Translations under genes and position numbers: made by a program
The notes under the pieces: model-generated
The model's input: the letters and a program-made list of their open reading frames with translations, nothing else
Database searches by the model: none
Told to the model about the DNA's origin: nothing
NCBI GenBank assembly: GCA_003523255.1
Contig: DPGH01000014.1
Span: forward strand, 1 to 44,533
From: Clostridiales bacterium
GTDB lineage: Bacteria > Bacillota > Clostridia > Christensenellales > Borkfalkiaceae
Direction of reading: 5' to 3'
DNA length: 44,533 nucleotides
Part shown: positions 34,119-42,200 of the stretch, piece after piece
Layout of the letters: every line of letters begins with the position of its first letter
Numbering within the stretch: position 1 is the stretch's first letter

Positions 34119-34147
34119 TTGAAATTGTTTTTTGTTTATGTTATACT
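34119..34147 (+). promoter_or_regulatory. Promoter of the structured RNA
   Basis: TTGAAA (34119-34124), 17 bases, TATACT (34142-34147). The predicted start at about 34154 coincides with the first base of the 13-bp closing stem of the downstream RNA. Confidence 0.72.
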
Positions 34148-34153
34148 GTAAAC

Positions 34154-34356
34154 GCTAAACTAACTTAATAGAAGAAGCGGGCGTTTTTATTTTAAATTAA
34201 AAGCGGCTTTATACTTTTGCTTTTCTTCGTCAAAATTTGGTAAAGACGCAAATTTCACTTGAAGAAAAGTAGGTATATGCCTGTTTCAATAAAGTTAGTT
34301 TAGCGACAATCGAGGTTTGCGTTTTTCGTGCGGCAACTTCGGTTGCCGCATTTTTT
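34154..34356 (+). ncRNA. Structured leader or small RNA with closing stem and terminator
   Basis: About 203 bases. A perfect 13-bp stem pairs 34154-34166 (GCTAAACTAACTT) with 34292-34304. Inside is a rod: 34205-34207 with 34279-34281, 34211-34214 with 34273-34276, 34220-34228 with 34261-34269 (CTTTTCTTC/GAAGAAAAG), and 34233-34239 with 34249-34255. After the closing stem a terminator follows: TGCGGCAAC, TTCG loop, GTTGCCGCA (34329-34350) and six T. The Shine-Dalgarno GGAGG (34361-34365) of the next gene comes right after. No start-stop frame of note is inside. It may be an attenuating riboswitch-like leader of the 139-residue protein, or a free RNA; size and paired ends also recall 6S RNA, but I cannot verify that. 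Confidence 0.65.
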
Positions 34357-34370
34357 ATTCGGAGGTATAT

Positions 34371-34790
34371 ATGCAAAAAGAAAAGAAAAAAATACTACAA
34401 CATAGAATTATTTGGTCTATAATTTTAATGCTAACAATCATAATTGATTTTATTGTGATAAAAAAATATAACAAGGATTTTTATCCGATAGGAACATCAA
34501 TTGCAATTCTGATAACGATAGTCCCTCTTTCTCTTTTTATTTCCACATTGTTACTGTCTTATAAAACTTATATGTATAACGATAAGGAAATAATCGTTTA
34601 CGCGGGTTTTTATCACCACTATATCAGTGTAAGCGGAGTAAAAACCGACGAACATAATACTATTATCTCATATACACCCATAACACTTACCTGTACTTTA
34701 TCAGAAGGTGCACGCATACAAGCCACAATATCTTTAACAAACAGGATAGCCCTTAAAATTAACGACAAACTTTACCAGGAAGTTCGTTAA
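34371..34790 (+). CDS. Small membrane protein of unknown function
   Basis: A 139-residue protein with two membrane helices (about 11-28 and 38-60) and a C-terminal soluble beta-rich domain (about 65-139) containing IIVYAGFYHHYISVSG and ATISLTNRIALKINDKLY. I do not recognise a named family with certainty. The start at 34371 has GGAGG 5 bases upstream and follows the terminator of the structured RNA; an earlier in-frame ATG at 34317 would lie within that RNA. It ends at a bidirectional terminator facing the duplicated ftsY piece. Confidence 0.7.
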   Translation: MQKEKKKILQHRIIWSIILMLTIIIDFIVIKKYNKDFYPIGTSIAILITIVPLSLFISTLLLSYKTYMYNDKEIIVYAGFYHHYISVSGVKTDEHNTIISYTPITLTCTLSEGARIQATISLTNRIALKINDKLYQEVR

Positions 34791-34824
34791 ACACAATCTC
34801 TTTTTACGTTTTATTGCACGGAAA

Positions 34825-34848
34825 AAGCGCGGGGTTAGCCCCGCGCTT
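34825..34848. terminator. Native ftsY terminator (complete copy)
   Basis: 10-bp stem AAGCGCGGGG (34825-34834) with CCCCGCGCTT (34839-34848), loop TTAG, T run on the minus strand and T-rich on the plus strand. The right half belongs to the 665-bp repeat; the second copy at 38264 lacks the left half. So this copy is the intact, probably ancestral, end of the ftsY unit. Confidence 0.85.
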
Positions 34849-35499
34849 GGTTTTATATATTACAATTTACCGTTAATCGGCGAAAGTTTAAAACAATGCG
34901 TCGACGAAAGATTTCGCGTCAAAGTCCTCTATATCGTCGATTTTTTCGCCCGTGCCTACAAAACATACAGGCACTTCGAGTTCGTAGGACAGCGAAACGA
35001 TAAACCCGCCTTTTGCCGTACCGTCTAACTTGGTTAAAATTATGCCGTCAAGCCCGACGGCTTTTTTAAACTCTTCCACCTGATTATAGGCGTTTTGACC
35101 GGTAGTCGCGTCAAGCGCGATAAGTTTATAGTAATTGCATTCGGGAAACTCTCTGCCGATAACCCTGTCCATTTTTTTAAGTTCTTCCATAAGGTTGCTT
35201 TTAACGTGCAACCTACCCGCGGTGTCTATTATAAGCACGTCCGTACCCTTACTTTTAACCGAAGCAACCGCATCGTACACAACCGCGGAAGCATCTGCGC
35301 CCTCGGCGTGTTTTACGATACGCACTTTGGCTCTTTCCGCCCAAACAGTAAGTTGGTCTGCCGCCGCCGCGCGGAAAGTATCCGCCGCCGCGATGGTAAC
35401 CGTTTTACCTTCTTTAACGAACTTGTTTGCGAGTTTGCCTATCGTAGTGGTTTTACCTACGCCGTTCACGCCCACGACCATTATGACGGCGGGAGTTTT
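34835..35499 (-). repeat. 665-bp direct repeat, copy 1 (ftsY 3' part)
   Basis: Matches 38264-38928 base for base without indels at a fixed offset of 3429, with about 31 mismatches by hand count (about 95% identity). It covers half of the terminator, the 3' untranslated part, and ftsY coding sequence from the stop to the first codons of the G domain. The first about 75 bases are identical in both copies. Confidence 0.95.
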
Positions 35500-35634
35500 T
35501 ACATATAATGCCGTGAACGATGAATCGAATGCTTTTGCCATTGCTGCCGCTGTTTGAATTATTTTCGTGTTTGAAGGCGCGGAAGACAAACAGACCAGTA
35601 TGTGTTCTTTGTTGTTTATATACTGTTTTCCCAT
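34888..35634 (-). CDS. Chimeric protein: KdpD Usp-domain start fused to an FtsY G domain
   Basis: A 248-residue in-frame fusion. Residues 1-46 (KEHILVCLSSAPSNTKIIQ, then FTALYVKTP) match the beginning of the universal-stress-like domain of KdpD-type sensor kinases. From residue 46 on (KTPAVIMVVGVNGVGKTTT) it is the FtsY G domain with G1, DTAGRLH, TKLDGTAKGG and the normal C-terminus, 3 residues different from the full FtsY at 38317-39213. The FtsY N domain and membrane-targeting start are missing, and the KdpD part stops after beta-alpha-beta. The junction lies at the N/G domain border. It has a GGAG site 13 bases upstream and a terminator. It may be a silent by-product of recombination or a soluble GTPase competing with FtsY; no function is assured. 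Confidence 0.85.
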   Translation of the reverse strand: MGKQYINNKEHILVCLSSAPSNTKIIQTAAAMAKAFDSSFTALYVKTPAVIMVVGVNGVGKTTTIGKLANKFVKEGKTVTIAAADTFRAAAADQLTVWAERAKVRIVKHAEGADASAVVYDAVASVKSKGTDVLIIDTAGRLHVKSNLMEELKKMDRVIGREFPECNYYKLIALDATTGQNAYNQVEEFKKAVGLDGIILTKLDGTAKGGFIVSLSYELEVPVCFVGTGEKIDDIEDFDAKSFVDALF

Positions 35635-35698
35635 TTGACCGACCCGTATCTCCTTCGTTTTTTATTTCCTATATTATAGCATATTTTTAGAATAACAT

Positions 35699-35995
35699 CT
35701 ATTTGAAACGACTTTTATAATCGTTTAAGGTGTCGGTCAACTCACGATTTTCTCCGTCAAATATAACAATAACGACTTTTTTATGGCGTTTTTTGAAGTT
35801 TTCGATCTCGGAAATCGTATTTTCATAGTTTTCTGTGTCAACGAATTCGAGCGGACTATATTTTTCTTCTTGTTCCATTTCAATTGTTTTTCCGTTTTCC
35901 TCCAAGAAGACGTCAAGCCTTTTCATAATGAAAAAGCCGAAAATCATAACTGCGATTACTGCAATAATAAGTATTACGTCTTCCATAAAAGTCAC
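35699..35995 (-). CDS. Small membrane protein of the Trk/KdpD-like cassette
   Basis: A 98-residue protein with one N-terminal helix (about 8-24, ILIIAVIAVMIFGFFI) and a soluble part ending KKVVIVIFDGENRELTDTLNDYKSRF. The position between trkA and the KdpD start suggests it belongs to that potassium cassette. The family is not named as far as I know. The start is GTG at 35995 or ATG at 35986; both ribosome sites are weak. It ends 64 bases before the chimeric gene. Confidence 0.65.
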   Translation of the reverse strand: MTFMEDVILIIAVIAVMIFGFFIMKRLDVFLEENGKTIEMEQEEKYSPLEFVDTENYENTISEIENFKKRHKKVVIVIFDGENRELTDTLNDYKSRFK

Positions 35996-36010
35996 ATTCT
36001 TTTACGGCTG

Positions 36011-36664
36011 TTAAATATCAAAGCATTTCCGCATTGCTTTGTATTCCCCAAGAACTAAAAGCGTTTCGTCTCCGGAAAGAATCGTGTCGGCGGTAACAAC
36101 GGCATTGATTTTTCCGTTTTTCTTCGTGGCGATAATATTTACGTTGTATTTTCTGCGAATATCGATTTCTACGACCGATTTTCCTATCCACGCCGACGGA
36201 ACGGAAACTTCGAATATCGAACAGGAATCGCCGAGTTCTATGTAATCGAGAATATGGTCGGATGTGTATCGGATTGCAGCCCATGTGGCAAGTTGTTTTT
36301 CGGGATAAATAATTTCGTCCGCGCCGTTACGCAGGAGAAATTTTGCCTGAACGTCCTGTTCGGCGCGAGACACAACCTTTTGCGCGCCCAACTCTTTTAA
36401 TAGGCAGGTAGTTTCGAGAGAACTTTGAAAGTCTCCGCCGATAGTTACAATGCAGACGTCGTAGTTTTTTACGCCGAGCGATTTCAACAACGCTTCGTTC
36501 GTGCTGTCGCCGATTTGTCCGTCTGTCACATAAGGCATAGCGTCGTTGACTCTTTCTTCGTTTTCGTCTACCGCCATGACTTCGTGTCCTAATTCGTGTA
36601 ATTTCATTGCGATGTATTTCCCGAAACGTCCGAGACCTATCAATAAAACAGATTTTGTTTTCAT
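36011..36664 (-). CDS. ktrA: Potassium uptake regulatory subunit KtrA/TrkA
   Basis: A 217-residue cytoplasmic RCK protein that gates the KtrB/TrkH channel. The RCK-N domain (1-about 130) has the nucleotide-binding GLGRFGKYIAMKLHELGHEVMAVD; the RCK-C domain is about 135-217 (FEVSVPSAWIGKSVVEIDIRRKYNVNIIATKK). One RCK unit as in KtrA, unlike the doubled E. coli TrkA. GGAGG precedes the ATG. It follows ktrB by 14 bases. Confidence 0.92.
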   Translation of the reverse strand: MKTKSVLLIGLGRFGKYIAMKLHELGHEVMAVDENEERVNDAMPYVTDGQIGDSTNEALLKSLGVKNYDVCIVTIGGDFQSSLETTCLLKELGAQKVVSRAEQDVQAKFLLRNGADEIIYPEKQLATWAAIRYTSDHILDYIELGDSCSIFEVSVPSAWIGKSVVEIDIRRKYNVNIIATKKNGKINAVVTADTILSGDETLLVLGEYKAMRKCFDI

Positions 36665-36678
36665 ATATAAAAACCTCC

Positions 36679-38007
36679 TTAACCGACTGCAATCGTATCC
36701 GTCGGCAGCTTTGCCGCTTGTTTATTATTTGCGCCGAAAGCGGCATATATCAGCGTCATTCCGCCGACGCGTCCGAAAAACATAGATAATATCAAAATCA
36801 ATTTGGACGCAATTCCGAGCGTCGGGGTAATTCCGAGAGTAAGACCTACCGTGCCGACGGCGGAAGCGGTTTCGTAAAGGCATGACGTAACAGGCAAATT
36901 TTCAATCGCGCTTATAGCCATTCCGCCTAATAAAAACAGGGTTATATACATTATAAATATCGCCGAAGCCGTCTTAACCGTTTCATCGTCGACGCGCCGT
37001 TTCATAAGTTCCGCATTGTCTTTTTTTCTGAATACGGAAAAAGCGGAAGAAAATAAAACCGCTATCGTCGTCGTTTTCATACCGCCTGCGGTAGAACCGG
37101 GCGAACCGCCTATCAACATAAGAATAATCATCAGGTATAATCCCGTATCGCTGATCGCCGTAAGATCTACCGTATTAAACCCTGCCGTCCTCGGCGTTAC
37201 GGATTGAAACAAGGACGCAAATATGCGCTTACCGACAGGTAAATCGCCGAATTCAAAAAAGAAGAAGTATATCGCGGGCAAAACAATAAGCGCGGCGGTT
37301 ACAATCAATACCACTTTGCTTTGCGTGCGATATTCTTTGATTCGCCACTTGTGTTTGCAAACGTCTTCCCATACCAAAAACCCGATACCGCCGATAATAA
37401 TCAGCAACATAATCGTAATATTGACGACGGGTTGCGCCGAATAGCGCGTGATAGAAGTAAATTCGCCGCTTTTCGTCCCCATAATATCGAACCCTGCGTT
37501 GCAGAACGCCGACACGGAATGGAAAATCGACAGCCAAATTCCTTCGGCGCCGTAATCTATACAAAATACGGGCATCATAACAAGCGCGCCGATAAGTTCA
37601 ATCAAAAATATACCTTTGATTATAAATCCGGTCAGGCGGACTATTCCGCTCACGTTTGGCGCAGAAATTGCATTTTTCATTGTTTCGCGGCTTAACAGCC
37701 CGATTTTTTTGCCGGAAATAACGGCAAGAGACACGGCTATGGTAACGACGCCCATGCCGCCGATTTGAATCAGCAATAATATAACGATTTGCCCGAATAT
37801 CGTCCAGTGCGTTGCCGTATCGAATACGATAAGTCCCGTTACGCATACGGCGGACGTCGAAGTAAAAAGGGCGTCGATAAACGATGTCCATTCGTGAGTT
37901 CTTGAAGAAATCGGCAAGGTAAGTAAAAATGCGCCGAGCAGAATAACTCCCGCGAATCCTATTAGTATTATCTGAAAGGATGACAGTTTCCTTTTTAATA
38001 TTCCCAT
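36679..38007 (-). CDS. ktrB: Potassium uptake channel subunit KtrB/TrkH
   Basis: A 442-residue membrane transporter of the SKT family, four M1-P-M2 repeats. The four selectivity-filter loops with the key glycine are TSAVCVTGL, SAFCNAGF, VTPRTAGFN and ASAVGTVGL. A gate-loop-type stretch GGSPGSTAGGMKTTT lies in repeat 3. With KtrA it takes up K+ (often Na+-coupled). It is the first gene of the cassette; the leader carries a KdpE-like site and a 25-bp tandem repeat. Codon use here is somewhat less CG-rich than in the flanking core genes by eye. Confidence 0.93.
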   Translation of the reverse strand: MGILKRKLSSFQIILIGFAGVILLGAFLLTLPISSRTHEWTSFIDALFTSTSAVCVTGLIVFDTATHWTIFGQIVILLLIQIGGMGVVTIAVSLAVISGKKIGLLSRETMKNAISAPNVSGIVRLTGFIIKGIFLIELIGALVMMPVFCIDYGAEGIWLSIFHSVSAFCNAGFDIMGTKSGEFTSITRYSAQPVVNITIMLLIIIGGIGFLVWEDVCKHKWRIKEYRTQSKVVLIVTAALIVLPAIYFFFFEFGDLPVGKRIFASLFQSVTPRTAGFNTVDLTAISDTGLYLMIILMLIGGSPGSTAGGMKTTTIAVLFSSAFSVFRKKDNAELMKRRVDDETVKTASAIFIMYITLFLLGGMAISAIENLPVTSCLYETASAVGTVGLTLGITPTLGIASKLILILSMFFGRVGGMTLIYAAFGANNKQAAKLPTDTIAVG

Positions 38008-38083
38008 GCAAAAGCCTCGATTCCGTTTATCGGTATCATAATATCATTTTTTTCATAAAGATAGCATTAGAATTCTCGTGAAA

Positions 38084-38102
38084 GGTATTAAGATTGTATA
38101 AA
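38084..38102 (-). promoter_or_regulatory. Candidate KdpE-type operator
   Basis: On the minus strand TTTATAC (38102-38096), four bases, TTAATACC (38091-38084): two half sites 11 bases apart, close to the known KdpE site of E. coli kdpFABC (TTTATAC, four T, TTTACACC). It lies about 75-95 bases ahead of the ktrB start. Confidence 0.4.
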
Positions 38103-38120
38103 GATTACAAGCAATATATA

Positions 38121-38170
38121 TATTCATCTTTTCTTTATGACAAAATATTCATCTTTTCTTTATGACAAAA
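38121..38170 (-). repeat. Exact 25-bp tandem repeat upstream of ktrB
   Basis: Two perfect 25-bp copies, 38121-38145 and 38146-38170, directly abutting. They lie between a hairpin and the KdpE-like site. They could be paired binding sites or a slippage product. Confidence 0.85.
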
Positions 38171-38202
38171 GGCTCTCGGATGAAATCCTGTGAGTCTTTT
38201 GT
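38165..38202 (-). terminator. Terminator-like hairpin ahead of ktrB
   Basis: Stem ACAAAAG (38165-38171) with CTTTTGT (38196-38202), inner pairs CTC/GAG and GGAT/ATCC around loop GAA, with T-rich outer arm on the minus strand. It may end ftsY transcripts now that the native ftsY terminator is split. Confidence 0.55.
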
Positions 38203-38263
38203 TATCGTTTGAAAGTGCAATTCTAAAAATATTGTTTTAATAATTCCCTATGGAAACTGCGCT

Positions 38264-38928
38264 TTAGCCCCGCGCTTGGTTTTATATATTACAATTTACC
38301 GTTAATCGGCGAAAGTTTAAAACAATGCGTCGACGAAAGATTTCGCATCGAAGTCCTCTATATCGTCGATTTTTTCGCCCGTGCCTACAAAGCATACAGG
38401 CACTTCGAGTTCGTAGGACAGCGAAATAATAAACCCGCCTTTTGCGGTACCGTCTAACTTGGTTAAAATTATGCCGTCAAGCCCGACGGCTTTTTTAAAC
38501 TCTTCCACCTGATTATAGGCGTTTTGACCGGTAGTCGCGTCAAGCGCGATAAGTTTATAATAATTACACTCCGGAAACTCTCTGCCGATAACCCTGTCCA
38601 TTTTTTTAAGTTCTTCCATAAGGTTGCTTTTAACGTGCAACCTGCCCGCGGTGTCTATTATAAGCACGTCCGTACCCTTACTTTTAACCGAAGAAACCGC
38701 GTCGTACACGACCGCGGAAGCGTCTGCCCCTTCGGAATGCTTTACTATACGCACCTTGGCTCTTTCCGCCCAAACGGTAAGCTGGTCCGCCGCCGCCGCG
38801 CGGAAAGTATCCGCCGCCGCGATTGTAACCGTTTTACCCTCTTTAACGAATTTATTTGCGAGTTTGCCTATCGTAGTTGTTTTACCTACGCCGTTTACGC
38901 CCACGACCATTATGACGGCGGGAGTTTT
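38264..38928 (-). repeat. 665-bp direct repeat, copy 2 (in intact ftsY)
   Basis: Same segment as 34835-35499. At the outer edge (38263/38264) the match ends inside the terminator loop, so only its right half is present. At the inner edge (38928/38929) the sequence continues into the genuine FtsY N domain. Confidence 0.95.
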
Positions 38929-39213
38929 AAACTCTATCTTGTCCGCGTAATCGAGCGTTTCAAAGAGTTCGTTTTTCAAAAGATTTACAACGTATTCTTT
39001 GTCGCGGCACTTTTCTTTAATGGCGCGCTCTTTTATCTCTTCCACTATTTCCACGGCGGTGTTTACGGACACGTCCGAAGAGATAAGCACGTCCTCGAGG
39101 TCGTCGTAAAATTCGTCGCCGAGTTTGTTTTTGGCAAACAGGTCGTTAAGTTTTTTCATAAGTCCGTCGCGCGTTTTGGCGAGTACGGATTTGATTTTAC
39201 CGAAAAATCCCAT
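38317..39213 (-). CDS. ftsY: Signal recognition particle receptor FtsY
   Basis: A 298-residue SRP receptor that binds Ffh at the membrane. N domain about 1-96 with an amphipathic basic start (MGFFGKIKSVLAKTRDGLMKKLNDLF), G domain about 97-298 with GVNGVGKTT, DTAGRLH and TKLDGTAKGG. The acidic A domain is absent, as usual in Gram-positives. It follows smc. Its 3' two thirds are duplicated downstream; because the copy that ends in the complete terminator is the chimeric one, this gene may itself be a recombinant of resident and incoming sequence. Confidence 0.96.
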   Translation of the reverse strand: MGFFGKIKSVLAKTRDGLMKKLNDLFAKNKLGDEFYDDLEDVLISSDVSVNTAVEIVEEIKERAIKEKCRDKEYVVNLLKNELFETLDYADKIEFKTPAVIMVVGVNGVGKTTTIGKLANKFVKEGKTVTIAAADTFRAAAADQLTVWAERAKVRIVKHSEGADASAVVYDAVSSVKSKGTDVLIIDTAGRLHVKSNLMEELKKMDRVIGREFPECNYYKLIALDATTGQNAYNQVEEFKKAVGLDGIILTKLDGTAKGGFIISLSYELEVPVCFVGTGEKIDDIEDFDAKSFVDALF

Positions 39214-39271
39214 TTTTCTCCTTTATGACTTGCGGCGTGTCCGAAGATAGCCGTAAGCGTGATTAAGTTAA

Positions 39272-42200
39272 TTAAGCAAGCACCTCGTCTCCGTTTACGT
39301 CGATAACGTCCGAAAGTTTAACGGACACCAGTCTTGAAACGCCCTTTTCCTGCATGGTTACGCCGAACAACGCGTTTGCGCGCTCCATGGTCGGCTTTTT
39401 GTGGGTGATGACGATGAACTGCGTTTCTTCGGAGAACTTTTGCAAATACCTCGCGAATCTGTCAACGTTAGCCTCGTCAAGCGCGGCTTCAACCTCGTCG
39501 AGCACGCAGAAAGGCATCGGACGGAGCCTTAATATCGCAAACAGTATCGCGATTGCGGTAAGCGCTTTTTCGCCGCCCGAAAGAAGCGAAAGTTTTTGCA
39601 ATTTTTTGCCCGGCGGCTCGGCGATTATTTCAACGCCCGCTTCTAACCTGTCCTCCGCCTGAGAGTAGTCCATTTGAAGCATTGCCCTGCCACCGCCGAA
39701 AAGTTCTTTGAATATACGCTGAAAGTTTTCGTTTATTTTGGTAAAGCCCTCGTCGAACTGCGTTATCATTTCGCCTTTGATTTTATCGATGGCTTCTTTT
39801 AAGTCGGCTTCGGCTTTTTCAAGGTCCTCTTTTTGAGTAACCATTTCGTCGTAACGCTCTTTAAGCGCTTTGCAGTCGTCTATCGCGCTGGCGTTTATCG
39901 CGCCGAGCGAAGAACGTTTGCGCTTTATCCTGTTTATTTCCGCCTCGCCCTTAGAAGCGTCGTAACCCTCTTCGCGGTACTTTAACGCGGTATCGTAAGT
40001 TTCCTGATAATCTTCCCAGATGCTTTGAAGCATATGCTCTAAATCACTGTCGATTTTGGCAAGCGCGATTTCTTCGTAATGCTTCTTTTCGGTAAGCGCG
40101 TTTATGTCCTCGGTTAAAGAAGTCTTTTTCGCCTCGTTTTCATTGAGTTTTGCGCGTAAACCAGCTTTGTAGTTTTCTATGTCGTCTATCTCTTTACGAA
40201 TGCCGTTTACGTAGTCTTGCTCTTCTTTGGTAAGGGTAACCTTTTCTTCGTCGCGCTTTAATTCTTCTATTATTTCGAGCGCGTTAGCGTTACTCTTTTT
40301 AAGCGATTCGGTAGACTCCTTCGCCTCGGCTATCGCGGCGGAAAGTCTTTCGTTCTCTCCGTTAACGCCCTCTATTTTGGCTTTTAACGCCGTGATTTTT
40401 ACCTGTGCTTCCGAAAGTTCGTCTAAAAGCGATTGTTTTTCTTGTCTTAATTTATCGTACTCGGCGCGATGTTTGTCCGCGGTTACGGAGGCGTCCTCTT
40501 TGTCTTTCGCGAGTTTTTCGCCGCCTTTACCCGCTTCTTCGAGAGCGCGGGTAACGGTTTCGTATCTTTCGGTAGCCGCGGCGATAAGTTCGGTAAGAGC
40601 CTCGGCGTCTTTGTCCATAGCCGAAAGGTTTTTTTCGGAAACAGACTGTTTTTCGCGCTCTACCACGAGTTGCTGACGTTTGCCCGAAAGCATATCGTTC
40701 AATAACCCCAGTTCGTCAAGCGACTTGTCCCGCTTTTTTTCGAGTTCGGCTTTCTTCGCTTTCAACGCGTCCATTTCGGCGCGGCGCGCTTTAAGTTGCT
40801 CCGCGTTGTCCTCTATCTTTCTGTCGTTGGACAAAAGCCCTACGCTTTCAGTTCTTCTCGACCCGCCGGTCATTGCGCCCTGTGTGGAAAACACGTCGCC
40901 GTCAAGCGTTACCATTTTAAACGCAAAGCGGTATTTGTTTGCTATACGGGTGGCGTTTTCAATGGTGTCCACTATAAGCGTATTGCCGAGAAGGTTGGAT
41001 ATAACGTTATAATATTTTTTGTCGAAAGAAACTATTTCGTCCGCAACGCCGAGCGCGCCCGGTTCTTTAAGCGCGGAAGTAACCTGATAATTTCTTTCGC
41101 GCGGTTTAACGGAAGCGATGGGCAAAAACGTTATTCTGCCGAGTTTGTTGGCTTTAAGGTAATTTATAAGGTATTTAGCGTCGTCGGGCGTTTCGGTAAC
41201 CACGTTCTGAGCCGCAGCGGCAAGCGCGGTTTCCAGAGCGACGTCGTATTTTTTATCGCTTTTGATAAGTTCCGCGACTACGCCCTTTATTCTCTTTTTG
41301 AGTTCGGGATTTTCTTTGCCGCGGTTAAGTAAAGATTTAACCGCAGGCGCATATCCGTCGTAACTGTCTTTAAGTCCGCGATAGAAATTGTCTTTAGTAA
41401 CGAGCGTGGTTATTATGGAATTGAGCGAATAAATTTTATTGTCCGCGGCGGCGACCTCTTCGTTGCCCGAGCGAACTTCGTCCTCTTTTTCCGCAATACG
41501 GTTTTTACAATCGAAAACGGCGCGGTCGAGTTCGTCTATCGCCTTGTCGCATTTATCTTTTTCGATAAACTCCGCGTCCCTGTTTTCGGTGAGTTTGTCG
41601 AGCCGCTGTTTTAAGTCGGCGATTTTGTCCTCTATGTTTTTGCGTTCGATAGACTTGGTACCCGCCGAAAGTTTAGCGTCGGAAAGCGATTCGAGCGATT
41701 CTATAATTCTTTTTCTCGATTCGTTTTCGAGCTCTTCGCCGAGCGATATTCTTTCGGTAAGTTTGCGTATTTTGTCCGAAAGTTTTTCGGTTTTACCCGT
41801 AAGCGCTTCGAGTTCTTTATCCGAGTCCGCCAGTTCCTCGCCGTTTACCCGTAAAGAATTTTCACACTCGCGCACGGTTTCTTCATTGTTTTCTATTTCT
41901 TTTTCCGCACGCGCGATTTGCCCGTTCATATAAGCGATTTTCTGCTCGTAAAGTTGCTTCGCGCCCGAAGATTTCTCCATACCGACGCGTTTTTCCAAAA
42001 GTTCGTCGTTAAGAGCGCGTAGTTTTTCGTCCGCACCCGCGATTTTAGAAAATATTTCGTCGTATTCTTTAACGGCGGCGTCGTACTCGCTTTGACGTAA
42101 AGCGGTTTGCTCGTCTACGCCCTTAATGCGTTTGGAGATTTTCGCCTTCGCGTCTGCCGCGCCGTTGGTTTTGGCTATGTATGTATTGATTTCGTGATGT

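Noticed and set aside
34317..34370. Earlier ATG for the small membrane protein
   Set aside because: It lies inside the structured RNA ahead of the terminator and lacks a ribosome site, while 34371 has GGAGG.
34888..35634. The second FtsY-like gene as an ordinary paralogue such as FlhF or a second receptor
   Set aside because: The near-perfect 665-bp match including 3' untranslated DNA, and the KdpD-type start, show a recombination product.
38121..38170. Two 25-bp repeats as a CRISPR remnant
   Set aside because: The copies abut without a spacer and no cas gene is near.
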